A DNA stretch of 10,433 bases from Tannerella sp. (GCA_031289445.1 JAITPL010000158.1:1-10433), one strand, 5' to 3'. Shown: positions 1 to 9,027, numbered from the stretch's first letter. The notes: a model not told the origin generated them from the letters alone. A program made the numbers and translations.

Positions 1-424
1 GCCTGTGGTTATTGAGTACAACTGCCGCATGGGAGACCCTGAGACAGAGGTAGTTATACCTCGCATAAAGAGCGACCTGGTCGATTTGCTTGAAGGCGTC
101 GCCGAGGGCAATCTTGCCGTGAGGGTCTTGAATATAGAAGAAAGGCCGGCAGTTACCGTGATGATAGTAAGCGGCGGCTATCCCGAAGACTACGGGAAAG
201 GTAAGGCCATAAGCGGCTTGGACGGCAAACATCCGCAGAGCATCATCTTCCATGCAGGCACGGCTACGAAAGACGGACAGTTAGTTACCTCCGGCGGTCG
301 TGTGATGGCGCTCAGTTCGTTGGGCAGCACTCGCGAAGAGGCATTGGCAGCTTCCTACGCAAGCGCCGCGGCCATCACTTTCGACAGGAAATATTTCCGC
401 CGCGACATAGGATTTGACATATAG
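1..424 (+). CDS. purD: Phosphoribosylamine-glycine ligase (GAR synthetase), C-terminal part
   Basis: This is the 3' third of purD, cut by the left edge of the window; the reading frame is open from base 2, so the true start lies outside. The enzyme joins glycine to 5-phosphoribosylamine using ATP, the second step of cytoplasmic de novo purine synthesis. About 140 of the usual 420-430 residues are present. The fragment opens with the end of the ATP-grasp domain, [11 protein letters not shown], whose Glu/Asn residues bind metal in the family. It continues into the small C-terminal GARS domain, with GKGKAISGL, the IFHAGT segment and the closing SGGRVMAL stretch, all typical of PurD. The protein ends in FRRDIGFDI and a TAG stop. 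Only 8 bases separate it from the next gene, suggesting co-transcription. The GTG at base 5 is an internal valine codon, not a start. Confidence 0.96.
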   Translation, partial: PVVIEYNCRMGDPETEVVIPRIKSDLVDLLEGVAEGNLAVRVLNIEERPAVTVMIVSGGYPEDYGKGKAISGLDGKHPQSIIFHAGTATKDGQLVTSGGRVMALSSLGSTREEALAASYASAAAITFDRKYFRRDIGFDI

Positions 425-432
425 AGGGGCTT

Positions 433-1434
433 ATGGGATACTCGTATCGCGACAATAGCAGAACTAACACCAAGTTATCTGGCCGGCTGACATTTGTTTT
501 CACAATGATTGTCGGTTTGGCGTGCTGGGCTTACGGCTCTGTCCTTGAACTCGGATTTCCGTTGCATAGCGAGACTTCCGTTTTGCCTTTCTGGGACAAT
601 GTATGCGAGGTCTTTACAAACATTTATGCCGCTTACGGCGTCGGTTTACTGTTACTCCTGATTGCGGGCTTTATAATGAAACGCATCAACGATATTGAGA
701 TACTGACACGTTTCAAGTCTCAAACGCCTTTTCTGCTTTTCATGATATTGATATGCACTAACGCCGGTATGCCGCCCTTGCGCGAAGCTACAATATTCAT
801 CCTTAGCGTTGCTACCGTAATGTACTATGTTTTCGGGACTTTCGAGACGCACGCCTCTATTGCGTCGCTTTTTAACATCGGAGTATTGATAGCCGTTACA
901 AGTCTGCTCTTCCCGCCCGCGATATGGCTGGCACCCCTGTTTTGGTATGCTCTTCGCAAGTTTGAAGCCATTACTTTGCAGGGTTTTATGGCTTCGTTTG
1001 TAGGCGTCTTTATTGTGTTTTGGTATATAGTGATATGGTCTTTGTGGAAGCATGACTTTTCAATTTTGACAGCGTTCTCCGAATCTGTAACGGATATTAA
1101 TATCCCTGATATTAAGAACTTTAGCATTGGTATGACGGTATCGTTTGCTTTTCTTGTCATGTCGTTATTCAGCATCCGTATCAACAGGTATAAAAACGGT
1201 ATCCGCGCCACAAAAATGTTTCTGCTATTGATGGATATGTCAGGCTGGTCGCTGGTTATGATATTCCTTTACGGTCAATATTCGGACACTCTCTTTGCGA
1301 CGCTTTGTTTGCTGTCCTCAATACAATTCGCTTATTTCATTGAAAGTATGTGGATTAAATGGCGTTTTGCCGTCTATTACCTGTTCCTTGCAATTTTAGT
1401 TTATTCATATCTTTTACCTTTATGGAATTTTTGA
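433..1434 (+). CDS. Uncharacterised multi-pass membrane protein (possibly DUF6427-like)
   Basis: I do not recognise a characterised family here. The 333-residue product is strongly hydrophobic, with about ten likely membrane segments (roughly residues 17-38, 64-83, 98-112, 118-136, 145-165, 183-205, 232-249, 261-280, 284-303 and 311-330). It has a short polar N-terminus and no cleavable signal peptide. Charged residues are confined to short loops, for example 82-97 and 206-230. The centre carries an LLFPPAIWLAPLFWYAL stretch (158-174). This and the overall pattern recall the DUF6427 family of Bacteroidota membrane proteins, but that is an impression from memory and not a search result. The ATG lies 8 bases after the purD stop. 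The gene's end overlaps the start of the yqaA-like gene by 13 bases, so the three are probably one transcript. No catalytic or transport motif is visible, and its function is unknown. Confidence 0.82.
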   Translation: MGYSYRDNSRTNTKLSGRLTFVFTMIVGLACWAYGSVLELGFPLHSETSVLPFWDNVCEVFTNIYAAYGVGLLLLLIAGFIMKRINDIEILTRFKSQTPFLLFMILICTNAGMPPLREATIFILSVATVMYYVFGTFETHASIASLFNIGVLIAVTSLLFPPAIWLAPLFWYALRKFEAITLQGFMASFVGVFIVFWYIVIWSLWKHDFSILTAFSESVTDINIPDIKNFSIGMTVSFAFLVMSLFSIRINRYKNGIRATKMFLLLMDMSGWSLVMIFLYGQYSDTLFATLCLLSSIQFAYFIESMWIKWRFAVYYLFLAILVYSYLLPLWNF

Positions 1435-1871
1435 TTGAATACGGTTATATAGGCGTCTTTGTCGCTTCGTTTCTGGCGGCTACAATACTGCCGTTCAGTT
1501 CGGAGATTGTGTTGACGGGCGTTCTGCTTGGCGGCGCAACCTACTGGCCTTGCATAATTGCAGCTACTGCAGGCAATTTTCTCGGCGGCATGACCTGCTA
1601 TTGGCTTGGGATGATAGGCAAGATGGAATGGATACGCAAGTACTTGAGAATCAATACCGACCGCATTGAACGTGTGCGGCTCTGGATGCAGGACAGGGGT
1701 GCATGGATGGGTTTCTGGGTTTTTCTGCCCGGCGTAGGCGATATTATTGCGGTAGTGCTGGGATTCATGCGCTCGAATGTGTGGATAGTAGCCGCTTCAA
1801 TGCTTGTAGGCAAGGCGCTAAGGTACTGGATATGGATGGAAGTGGTTTATAAAGTCATAAACACTGTATAG
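1422..1871 (+). CDS. YqaA/DedA-family (SNARE-associated) inner membrane protein
   Basis: This 149-residue membrane protein resembles the short YqaA branch of the DedA/SNARE-associated superfamily. Family members are thought to act in membrane lipid handling or envelope homeostasis, but the YqaA branch has no firm assigned reaction. Visible features are an N-terminal hydrophobic hairpin (residues 8-35) containing LPFSSEIVL, a second helix with GNFLGGMTCYWLG (51-63), and a basic amphipathic stretch (71-93). The family-type re-entrant segment FLPGVGDIIAVVLGFMR (101-117) and a last helix follow. I chose the ATG at 1422 because family similarity begins at MEFLIEYGYIGVF. An upstream in-frame ATG at 1359 would add 21 residues encoded wholly inside the preceding gene. 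The chosen start still overlaps the preceding gene by 13 bases, which suggests translational coupling. The gene ends at a convergent junction with the flippase gene. Confidence 0.88.
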   Translation: MEFLIEYGYIGVFVASFLAATILPFSSEIVLTGVLLGGATYWPCIIAATAGNFLGGMTCYWLGMIGKMEWIRKYLRINTDRIERVRLWMQDRGAWMGFWVFLPGVGDIIAVVLGFMRSNVWIVAASMLVGKALRYWIWMEVVYKVINTV

Positions 1872-1896
1872 AGTTGTAATTCAGCTATTAGGGAGA

Positions 1897-1908
1897 CGCC
1901 TATAGGCG
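1897..1908. repeat. Perfect 12-base palindrome at the convergent gene junction
   Basis: The sequence CGCCTATAGGCG equals its own reverse complement and spans the last codons of the flippase gene (TAG at 1900-1902). A second nested pair, AGACGC at 1894-1899 and GCGTCT at 1918-1923, could form a longer hairpin around it. It sits where the two convergent transcripts meet, so a role in ending transcription is conceivable. However, there is no T-run on either side and the stems are only 5-6 bp. The palindrome is seen directly; any function is a guess. Confidence 0.3.
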
Positions 1909-3366
1909 ATGAAACTCGCGTCTGTATATCAATCCTAAAAACAAGATTAGCAGGATGCTGCGATAAGTCAGGCGCAGAGCGAGGGATGAGACGTCGGGAA
2001 GCATGGCGGCGGCGTAAAAGGCGGCGGCGACGACAGCATAAAAAAGTGCGGAACGCAGGTCGTAGGCCACAGGATACTTCCTGCGACCGATAAAGTACGA
2101 CAGCAGCATCATGGCAAGGTTGCTGAAGAACGAAGCCCAGGCGCAGGCCATAAAACCGTAATGCGGCACAAAGATGATAATGATAGCCACAGTCATAATG
2201 CAGCCGAAAATAGAGAAATAAGCGCCCCAGCGCGTATTGTCGGTCAGTTTGTACCACATCGAAAGGTTGAAATAGACGCCGAAAAACAGTTCGCCGAGCA
2301 TCACTATCGGCACGACGCTAAGACCTGAATAGTAGTTTGGCTTAAGCAGCAGTTTAATAATGTCGATATAAAACATCACTCCAAGAAAGATAATCGTAGC
2401 GAAGATAATAAAGTACTTCATCGCCATAGAGTAAGCTTTGCGGCTGTCGGTATTTTTGTTTTTAGCAAAGACAAAAGGCTCGTAGGCATAGCGAAAAGCC
2501 TGAATAAACATCACCATTATAACCGCAATCTTGAAGCAAGCGCCATATATACCCAACTGATTTTCAGCATATTCCTTATCGTCGAAAAGAAATTTGAACA
2601 GCATCTTGTCAATCGACTGATTCAGTATTCCTGCAATGCCGAGAATAAGTATAGGGAACGAGTACTTCAAAATCCGTTTCAGCAGCGGGAAGTTCATCCT
2701 TGCTCGCAGACCGGCGACGATTTCGGGCGTCAGCATCACGAGCGTCAGCAGTGTTGTTATTGCGTTAGAGATAAAAATATAGCCGACGCCATAATCGGGC
2801 TTGTAAAACCAGCCGATTGCCTTCGGATAAGATGCTTCTATCAGCGGACAAAGCACTAAAAAGAATATGTTAAGCAGTATGCTGAGAGCAATATTTATCA
2901 GTTTAAGAGTGGCAAAGCGAACAGGTCGCCTTTGGTAGCGCAGAAAGGCGAATGGCAGGCAGCAAAAGGCGTCAACGGCAATGATTGTGCCCATTATCGC
3001 TATAAATTCGGGGTGGGCGGAATAATTCAGCGAAGAGCTGATAGGATTGAGAAAAATGAAAACAAGGGCGAAGAACAGCGCGGAAGTAACTGCCAGAGAG
3101 CGCAGTATGCTACCGTAAACCCGCAACGGCTCGCGCTCGTCAGTCTTGTTGATAAAGCGGAAAAGCCCTGTCTCCATGCCGTAAGTGAGCAATACGAGCA
3201 ATATAGCCGTCCAGGCGTACAGCTCGGTAACGACGCCATAATCGCCGGTATTCGGCAGCACGCGCACATAGACAGGCAAAAGCATCCAATTGAGCACCCG
3301 ACCCATGATACTGCTCAGTCCATAAACGGCAGTGTCCTTGACTAAACCTCTTATCGCTCCCCCCAT
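1900..3366 (-). CDS. Polysaccharide/lipid-linked oligosaccharide flippase (Wzx/MATE-like, MOP superfamily)
   Basis: This 488-residue integral membrane protein of the polysaccharide-transport branch of the MOP superfamily probably flips lipid-linked sugar units across the inner membrane for surface polysaccharide assembly. The N-terminus, [19 protein letters not shown] (9-27), followed by [17 protein letters not shown], is the usual opening of these flippases. About 12-14 hydrophobic segments follow. A positively charged central loop runs around 219-233, then the start of the second half ([20 protein letters not shown], 235-254) and [10 protein letters not shown] (295-304). Length is normal for the family. 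The ATG at 3366 lies inside the end of ruvB, a 16-base overlap in a different frame, so translation is probably coupled to ruvB. The next in-frame Met, at residue 21, would delete part of the conserved first segment. There is no glycosyltransferase neighbour, so the sugar substrate cannot be inferred. It is the last gene of the - strand run. Confidence 0.88.
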   Translation of the reverse strand: MGGAIRGLVKDTAVYGLSSIMGRVLNWMLLPVYVRVLPNTGDYGVVTELYAWTAILLVLLTYGMETGLFRFINKTDEREPLRVYGSILRSLAVTSALFFALVFIFLNPISSSLNYSAHPEFIAIMGTIIAVDAFCCLPFAFLRYQRRPVRFATLKLINIALSILLNIFFLVLCPLIEASYPKAIGWFYKPDYGVGYIFISNAITTLLTLVMLTPEIVAGLRARMNFPLLKRILKYSFPILILGIAGILNQSIDKMLFKFLFDDKEYAENQLGIYGACFKIAVIMVMFIQAFRYAYEPFVFAKNKNTDSRKAYSMAMKYFIIFATIIFLGVMFYIDIIKLLLKPNYYSGLSVVPIVMLGELFFGVYFNLSMWYKLTDNTRWGAYFSIFGCIMTVAIIIIFVPHYGFMACAWASFFSNLAMMLLSYFIGRRKYPVAYDLRSALFYAVVAAAFYAAAMLPDVSSLALRLTYRSILLILFLGLIYRREFHRL

Positions 3367-4397
3367 GACTGCTCGAAGATGGATGTTTGTTCGGCGAAGC
3401 GCGTCTTGCCGAGATGCTTGTATGCAAGGTCGGTTACTTCGCGTCCGCGAGGGGTGCGTTTGATAAATCCTTCCTGAATAAGGAAAGGCTCATAGACCTC
3501 TTCGAGAGTACCCGGGTCTTCGCTAAGCGCTGTGGCTAAGGTAGATAGACCTACCGGGCCGCCGGCAAACTTATCTATAATCGTATTCAGCAATTTGTTG
3601 TCAATCAGATCGAGGCCGTAGCGGTCGATATTAAGTTCTTCGAGAGAGTAACAGGCTATCGGTTTGTCGATACTGCCACTGCCTTTGACCTGCGCAAAAT
3701 CGCGAACGCGACGCAATAGCGCGTTTGCTACGCGGGGCGTGCCGCGACTGCGACCGGCAATCTCTCTTGCCGCATCCTTTTCGCAGTGAACACCCAGAAT
3801 ATTAGCGCTTCGCATTATAATTCCGGTCAATGTCTCGGCGTCATAGTATTCCAAGTGCATATTGATTCCGAAGCGGGCGCGTAAGGGGCTGGTCAGCAGA
3901 CCGCTGCGCGTCGTTGCTCCTATCAGCGTAAAGGGCGAAAGGTCAATCTGAATAGAGCGTGCGCTTGGGCCTTTATCTATCATAATATCAATGCGATAGT
4001 CCTCCATTGCGGAATATAGATATTCCTCCACAATGGGGCTGAGGCGATGTATCTCGTCAATAAAAAGCACATCGTTTTTGTCGAGCGAAGTCAGCACGCC
4101 CGCAAGGTCGCCGGGTTTGTCGAGCACAGGTCCCGAAGTAACCTTCATCCCTACGCCAAGTTCGTTGGAAATGATGTTCGAGAGCGTTGTTTTGCCCAGA
4201 CCGGGAGGCCCGTGCAGCAGGACATGGTCGAGCGCCTCGCCGCGCATTCGCGTAGCGGTAACGAAGACCTTCAGGTTATCTACTACCTTAGCCTGTCCTT
4301 TAAAGTCGGAGAACGCAAGCGGACGCAAACGGTTTTCATATTCCTTGTCGTTTTCCGGCATACTTTTCGCCCCGCGTATATCAAAATCTTCTTCCAT
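3351..4397 (-). CDS. ruvB: Holliday junction branch migration DNA helicase RuvB
   Basis: RuvB is the hexameric AAA+ motor that, with RuvA, pumps DNA through Holliday junctions during recombination and repair in the cytoplasm. The 348-residue product has every expected element. There is a RuvB-type N-terminal segment [15 protein letters not shown] (21-35) and Walker A GPPGLGKT (63-70). Walker B is LFIDEIH (111-117), followed by the RuvB-specific [14 protein letters not shown] region (128-141). Sensor 1 ATTR (161-164), the PLRARFG arginine-finger segment (171-177) and sensor 2 RGTPRVAN (218-225) come next. The C-terminal winged helix contains [18 protein letters not shown] (303-320). The tail after residue 330 is a variable end that overlaps the flippase start by 16 bases. 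The gene begins 8 bases after the stop of the MFS gene. ruvA and ruvC are not in the window. No LexA-like operator is visible, and expression probably depends on read-through from upstream genes. Confidence 0.98.
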   Translation of the reverse strand: MEEDFDIRGAKSMPENDKEYENRLRPLAFSDFKGQAKVVDNLKVFVTATRMRGEALDHVLLHGPPGLGKTTLSNIISNELGVGMKVTSGPVLDKPGDLAGVLTSLDKNDVLFIDEIHRLSPIVEEYLYSAMEDYRIDIMIDKGPSARSIQIDLSPFTLIGATTRSGLLTSPLRARFGINMHLEYYDAETLTGIIMRSANILGVHCEKDAAREIAGRSRGTPRVANALLRRVRDFAQVKGSGSIDKPIACYSLEELNIDRYGLDLIDNKLLNTIIDKFAGGPVGLSTLATALSEDPGTLEEVYEPFLIQEGFIKRTPRGREVTDLAYKHLGKTRFAEQTSIFEQSWGER

Positions 4398-4405
4398 TCG
4401 ATTAC

Positions 4406-5827
4406 TTATTTTGCAGTTCGTTTGTCATAGAAAAATAGCGCTACCGTGGCGAAGATGCCGATAGCGAGGATGACTATCCATAGCGAGGACGGATTGTAGG
4501 TGTTCCAGAGATGATTGGTGAGTTCGCGGGTAGTAAGTCCGGATTGTAGCGCCGCTTCGTTGAAATACTCGTTGTTGGTCAGTTCTTCGGATATGCGAAA
4601 ACCCTTGTCGGCAACGAAGCGCATGGTTATGGAGACCTTGTCCGACAAAGCTTGATATACGTTGCCCGAAATAAATCCCGCCAGTACGTTACCTATAAAA
4701 ACAGGTATAAACGAATATCCCATATAGAGCGCTTTCTTGTCGGCAGGCGCGATACGCCCTATGTATTCGGTGATTTTGGGAGAGCCTGCCATCTCGCCGA
4801 CGGCAAAAATCAGTATGGCCACAAGGGTGAAAAGCACGTTTTGCGAGACTAATGTCAGCGACATGCCAACAGAGCAGACCAGAAAGCCCACTATCATGGA
4901 ATGAAGCGGCTTCCAGCGCATGACAATCGCCGAGACCACAATCTGTAGCAGGATGATATACATGGCGTCCACATTAGTGATAAACTCGGCGTCGAGCGTT
5001 TCGGGAGCGGGGCTGTAGTTAGCGCTCACAAAGGGAATATGCGCGTCGAAGAAATGATACAGCACACTCGTATCGACCCACTGATGGATAAAGACCGGCA
5101 GGGTGAAAAACAGTTGCTGGTACATTGTCCAGAATCCTGCTATTATCAACAAGAAAATCAGAAACTTGACATCCTTGACTATGCTTTTCATATTGACTAA
5201 AATAGCGCGTATGGTTTTTGTCAGCGAAACTTCTTTACGCACCTCTTTGCCTCTTGCCGGCTCGTTGTAGAACAGCAATAGTATGAAATTCAGCAGAATA
5301 ATCCCCGACGAGATATAGAAAATCATTTCGGAACGGCTCTTGAAGAGCAGAGTTATCAGAGGGCCGATGAAAGCGCCAATATTGACCATCATGTAAAAGA
5401 TGCCGAATCCTATTGAAGAATTTTTTTCGGTAGTGGTTTTGGCGATGGTGGCCGAGATGATGGGCTTGAATAGCGCCGCTCCTACAGCAAGATAGAGGTA
5501 CATTGCGAAAACGGCCGCGAACGACGATACCTGCGGAAAAAGTGCGAAGGCTGAGGCATAGACGATGAAGGCTATAACGAGCACCCGCTTGTATCCATAG
5601 CGGTCGGCAATAGCGCCTGTCAGAACGGGCAAAAAATAGAGTATGCCCGTGCCGAAGCCCATTATCATGCCTTTCTGACTTTGCGTGAACTCCAGGCCGC
5701 CGAGGTCGGAAGAGCCGGTGAGATAGTTGGCGAAGAGCGCAAAGAAACCGTACCATGCCCAGCGCTCGAATAATTCAATAGTATTGGCGACCCAAAAGGT
5801 GCGGGGATAATTGCTTAATACGCTCAT
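4406..5827 (-). CDS. POT/PTR2-like MFS transporter, probable proton-coupled small-peptide carrier
   Basis: This 473-residue, roughly 12-helix inner membrane transporter of the major facilitator superfamily most resembles the proton-coupled oligopeptide transporter (POT) family. Helix 1 carries [13 protein letters not shown] (17-29), which keeps the proton-coupling ExxER residues E18, E21 and R22. It has Trp at positions 23 and 25, where classical members have Phe/Tyr-type residues. MFS motif A follows as [11 protein letters not shown] (71-81). The FKPII segment (120-124) and [13 protein letters not shown] (144-156) match the two PTR2 signature regions. [18 protein letters not shown] (344-361) matches the conserved helix-10 region. 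Polar loops are long at about 250-285 and 395-447. The ATG overlaps the stop of the aminopeptidase gene (ATGA, 5824-5827), pointing to translational coupling and suggesting a shared role in peptide use. The substrate is inferred from family and neighbour, and a drug or other small-molecule carrier remains possible. Confidence 0.82.
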   Translation of the reverse strand: MSVLSNYPRTFWVANTIELFERWAWYGFFALFANYLTGSSDLGGLEFTQSQKGMIMGFGTGILYFLPVLTGAIADRYGYKRVLVIAFIVYASAFALFPQVSSFAAVFAMYLYLAVGAALFKPIISATIAKTTTEKNSSIGFGIFYMMVNIGAFIGPLITLLFKSRSEMIFYISSGIILLNFILLLFYNEPARGKEVRKEVSLTKTIRAILVNMKSIVKDVKFLIFLLIIAGFWTMYQQLFFTLPVFIHQWVDTSVLYHFFDAHIPFVSANYSPAPETLDAEFITNVDAMYIILLQIVVSAIVMRWKPLHSMIVGFLVCSVGMSLTLVSQNVLFTLVAILIFAVGEMAGSPKITEYIGRIAPADKKALYMGYSFIPVFIGNVLAGFISGNVYQALSDKVSITMRFVADKGFRISEELTNNEYFNEAALQSGLTTRELTNHLWNTYNPSSLWIVILAIGIFATVALFFYDKRTAK

Positions 5828-7602
5828 ATTCTTGATGTTTTGTTACGTAACCATGTTTTTTCATCATCCGTGAGATGCGGACTTATAATATCGTAAACCC
5901 TTTGATGATAGTCGTTTAACCACTCTATCTCGTCGGCTGTCATCATCTCTTTGACTACAGGCGTAGTGTCGATATAACAAAGCGTGAGGGTCTCGAACTT
6001 GAAGAACTCGCCGTAAGAGCTTGTCATTGCGAGAGTTGTGAGCATCATATTCTCGGTGCGCACGCCGTACTCGCGGTCGCGATAGATACCCGGCTCGTTG
6101 GTAACAATCATGCCTTGCTGCATCACCACAGGGTTTTCTTCCTGACGGATACTTTGCGGCCCCTCGTGCACGTTCAGGTAATAACCTACGCCATGCCCTG
6201 TGCCGTGCAGATAGTTGACGCCCTGCTCCCACATAGCCTTGCGAGCCAGAATGTCAATCTGCGAGCCTCGCGTCCCTGCCGGAAAAACAGCCCCCGACAA
6301 TCCTATCATTCCGCGCAGTACAAGCGTATAGTCGCGCTTCATAGCCTCGGTCAAAGCGCCAAGGGCTACAGTGCGGGTGATGTCGGTAGTGCCGTCCGAA
6401 TATTGCCCGCCGGAATCAATAAGCAGCAGGCCTTCGGGCAGGACGGTCAGGCTATTGTCTTCCGTAGGATGATAATGGTTGATAGCGCCGTTGGCGGCAT
6501 ATCCGGCGATGGTAGGGAAACTTTCGCCCGCAAATAGTTCGCCTTTACTGCGCAACTCTTTCAGTTTCAGGCCAATATTATACTCCGTAACAATGCCTTC
6601 GGGAACGGCTCGTTCCAGCCAGATAAAAAACCTCGTCAACGCAATGCCGTCGCGTACCATGCAGTTGCGATAGCCCTGAGCTTCACGCTCGCTTTTGCGG
6701 CTTTTCAGCAGGTCGCCTATAGAGACGGTATCTACCGCCCAGTTGCGTGCCTTGATTATGTTATATATATTGTACGAAATCTTTGTGCTGTCGATGCAGA
6801 CCGCATAATTGCACATCTTCCTCAGAAAATCGCCCGCCTCGTCATAATGTCTTATCGTAACAGACTCGCTTTTAAACATTTCGGCTATAGTGAGAGAAAC
6901 CTTGTCGGTATCAATGAAAAGTATCTTTTCGTTTTCGGAGATAAAGGCATGAGCCACAACTACCGGATTATAAGGCACATCCGAGCCGCGAATATTCAAT
7001 AACCATGCAATAGTGTCCAACGAACTTATCCACACTGAGTTAGCTGCATGTTTCGCAGCTTCGTCGAGGAGTCGCCGAATCTTGTCTGCAATAGTCTCGC
7101 CGGCATATTCAAGCCTGTGCACAAAGACCTTATCTTTTGGCAGCGGCGGGCGCTCAGTCCATATCTCCGCAAAAGGGTCATAGTCGGGGACAAGCACGAT
7201 ACGCTCTTCTTCGAGTTCAGCTTTGAGTATGAGCGCATTTTTAGCCGTATATACATTGCCGTCGATGCCAACGCGCTCTTTCTCGGACAACTCCGCCCGG
7301 AGGAAGTCGGCAATCTTGACTGTTTCGGGCAGGCGGTCTTTGTAGAGAGCTATCTCGCTACCCGCAAGTTCTTGCTCGGCTTGCAGAAAGTAGCGTGAAT
7401 CGGTCCACAATCCGGCTTTATCGAGGGTAACGACCACTATTCCCGCCGAGCCTGTGAAACCGCTAATCCAGCGCCGCGATTCCCAATGTTCGGGTATATA
7501 CTCGCTGATATGCGCATCGGTCGAAGGGACGATGAAAGCCTGCAAGTCCTTCTCGCGCATGAATTCGCGCAACCGAGCTATTCGTTCGTTAATTTGCATC
7601 AT
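5824..7602 (-). CDS. Xaa-Pro aminopeptidase (three-domain M24B metallopeptidase)
   Basis: This cytoplasmic dinuclear-metal aminopeptidase removes an N-terminal residue followed by proline, helping to break down proline-containing peptides. At 592 residues it is the long, APP1-like form and not the roughly 440-residue E. coli PepP form. It has two creatinase-like N-terminal domains (about 1-145 and 155-300), a pita-bread catalytic domain (about 310-540), and a short C-terminal domain (about 541-592) typical of the long form. The predicted metal ligands are all present: D396 (LIDSGGQ), D407 (TTDITRT), H470 (GTGHGVG), E503 (NEPGIY) and E517 (RTENMM). There is no signal peptide. The start overlaps the uxaC stop by one base (TAATGATG); either of the two adjacent ATGs could be used, differing by one residue. 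The stop overlaps the ATG of the POT-like transporter gene, so import and hydrolysis of peptides may be co-expressed. Confidence 0.96.
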   Translation of the reverse strand: MMQINERIARLREFMREKDLQAFIVPSTDAHISEYIPEHWESRRWISGFTGSAGIVVVTLDKAGLWTDSRYFLQAEQELAGSEIALYKDRLPETVKIADFLRAELSEKERVGIDGNVYTAKNALILKAELEEERIVLVPDYDPFAEIWTERPPLPKDKVFVHRLEYAGETIADKIRRLLDEAAKHAANSVWISSLDTIAWLLNIRGSDVPYNPVVVAHAFISENEKILFIDTDKVSLTIAEMFKSESVTIRHYDEAGDFLRKMCNYAVCIDSTKISYNIYNIIKARNWAVDTVSIGDLLKSRKSEREAQGYRNCMVRDGIALTRFFIWLERAVPEGIVTEYNIGLKLKELRSKGELFAGESFPTIAGYAANGAINHYHPTEDNSLTVLPEGLLLIDSGGQYSDGTTDITRTVALGALTEAMKRDYTLVLRGMIGLSGAVFPAGTRGSQIDILARKAMWEQGVNYLHGTGHGVGYYLNVHEGPQSIRQEENPVVMQQGMIVTNEPGIYRDREYGVRTENMMLTTLAMTSSYGEFFKFETLTLCYIDTTPVVKEMMTADEIEWLNDYHQRVYDIISPHLTDDEKTWLRNKTSRI

Positions 7603-9008
7603 TAGAAATTGAAATAATTTTTGGCGTTATAATAACTGATATTTTCTATCATTTGGCGAATGAAATCAAGTTCGGAAGCGGGTAGCTGACCGCTCTCGAC
7701 GTCGCGTCCTACAAGGTTGCAGAGCGTACGGCGGAAATATTCGTGGCGAGGGTAGGAAAGGAAGCTGCGCGAATCGGTCAACATGCCTACAAAACGGCTC
7801 AAGAGACCGAGCAAGGACAGCGTGTTCATCTGCTTCTCCATGCCGTCTATCTGGTCGAGAAACCACCAGGCCGCGCCAAACTGTATCTTGCCGACCGTCC
7901 GTCCGTCTTGAAAGTTACCCGCCATTGTGGCTACAACCTCGTTGGCGCTCGGATTGAGATTGTACAGGATAGTCTTGGCCAACTTGCCTGCGCTGTTGAG
8001 ACGGTTGAAAAACTTTGCCATCGCTTTGGCGTTAGCAAACTCGCAAATCGAATCAAAGCCTGTATCTACTCCTGCACGCTTGAGCATCAGCGAATTATTA
8101 TCGCGTATCACGCCGAAATGAAACTGTTGTGTCCAGCCTGTTTCGGCGTCCATCTCGCCAAAGATGACAAGCATAGCCGATTTAAATTTCACTATCTCCT
8201 CGCGAGACAGCTGAGCGCCTCCATAAACCTTATTGAAGATGGCAGCGATTTCGGCGTCCGTATAGTCTTCGGCATAGAACTCTTCGAAGCCGTGGTCGGA
8301 CAGTTTGCATCCCTGCTCGGCAAAGAACTGATGCCTGCGACGCAAGGCTTCAATAATATCGGTGAATGAAGATATCGACACTCCACTTGCGGCGGATAAT
8401 TTCTCGACATAAGCGCGAAAGGCGGACGGCGATTCAACGGCCATAGCCTTGTCCGGTCGCCAAGTCGGGAGCATGCGTATCTCGAAGCCGCTTTGGCGGG
8501 TGCGGATATGATGTTCGAGGCTGTCAATAGGGTCGTCGGTGGTGCAGACCGCTTCTACTCTATAACGCCGCATCAGCCCGCGTGCCGAGTACTCCGGCCG
8601 CGCGAGAAGCTCATTGCAGTGCTCGAAGATTTCACGAGCCGTCGAGGGCTTGAGTATCTTATCAATGCCGAAAGCGGTCTTTAGCTCAAGGTGAGTCCAG
8701 TGATACAGTGGATTGCGCATGGTATATGGCACCGTGGCCGCCCACTGCTCGAATCTCTCCCAGTCGGTAGCGTCGGAGCCGGTGATAAAGCGTTCATCAA
8801 TGCCGTTGGCACGCATGGCACGCCACTTGTAGTGGTCGCTGCCAAGCCATATCTCGGTGAGCGACTTGAACCGCTGATCATCGGCAACCATCTGTGGCGA
8901 CAAATGACAATGATAGTCTATAATCGGCATCGCGGCCGCATGATTGTGATACAAATCCTGCGCGGTAGCGGTCTCAAGCAGGAAATTCTCATCCATAAAT
9001 GTCTTCAT
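7602..9008 (-). CDS. uxaC: Uronate (glucuronate/galacturonate) isomerase
   Basis: UxaC converts D-glucuronate to D-fructuronate and D-galacturonate to D-tagaturonate, the first cytoplasmic step of hexuronate breakdown. The 468-residue product has the usual length and all hallmark segments. These are IIDYHCHLSP (29-38) with the amidohydrolase HxH pair H33/H35, SDHYKWRAMRANGI (57-70), CTTDDP (155-160) and TWRPDKAM (182-189). Further on are the QQFHFGVIRDNNS region and, near the C-terminus, LTDSRSFLSYPRHEYFRR. The start ATG at 9006-9008 is supported by the close match of the N-terminus to the family. A possible Bacteroidota -7 element lies just upstream. No uxuA, uxuB, uxaA, uxaB, kdgK or hexuronate transporter is in the window, so the rest of the pathway must be elsewhere. 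The stop is joined to the aminopeptidase start by a 1-base overlap. Confidence 0.97.
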   Translation of the reverse strand: MKTFMDENFLLETATAQDLYHNHAAAMPIIDYHCHLSPQMVADDQRFKSLTEIWLGSDHYKWRAMRANGIDERFITGSDATDWERFEQWAATVPYTMRNPLYHWTHLELKTAFGIDKILKPSTAREIFEHCNELLARPEYSARGLMRRYRVEAVCTTDDPIDSLEHHIRTRQSGFEIRMLPTWRPDKAMAVESPSAFRAYVEKLSAASGVSISSFTDIIEALRRRHQFFAEQGCKLSDHGFEEFYAEDYTDAEIAAIFNKVYGGAQLSREEIVKFKSAMLVIFGEMDAETGWTQQFHFGVIRDNNSLMLKRAGVDTGFDSICEFANAKAMAKFFNRLNSAGKLAKTILYNLNPSANEVVATMAGNFQDGRTVGKIQFGAAWWFLDQIDGMEKQMNTLSLLGLLSRFVGMLTDSRSFLSYPRHEYFRRTLCNLVGRDVESGQLPASELDFIRQMIENISYYNAKNYFNF

Positions 9009-9027
9009 ATTATTGTATATTTTTGAT

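Noticed and set aside
424..432. GAGGGG just before the membrane protein ATG as a Shine-Dalgarno sequence
   Set aside because: It lies only 3 bases from the ATG, too close for normal spacing, and Shine-Dalgarno use is rare in Bacteroidota.
652..1211. Two - strand open frames within the membrane protein gene
   Set aside because: The + strand frame gives a coherent ten-helix protein, while the antisense frames are compositionally random.
1891..1925. Bidirectional intrinsic terminator between the convergent genes
   Set aside because: A short palindrome and a nested 6-bp inverted repeat exist, but neither strand has a following T-run and the stems are weak. The palindrome is kept only as a repeat.
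2932..3345. 137-residue open frame on the + strand opposite the flippase gene
   Set aside because: It is antisense to a clear membrane-protein gene, its composition is charged and irregular, and it has no recognisable domain.
4033..4464. Two overlapping + strand open frames opposite ruvB
   Set aside because: Both are mirror images of the highly conserved ruvB coding sequence and extend only into the neighbouring transporter end. There is no independent evidence for either.
7743..8369. 208-residue open frame on the + strand opposite uxaC
   Set aside because: It lies wholly antisense to a well-supported uxaC gene, and its translation resembles no family and lacks coherent motifs. It is a shadow of the coding strand.
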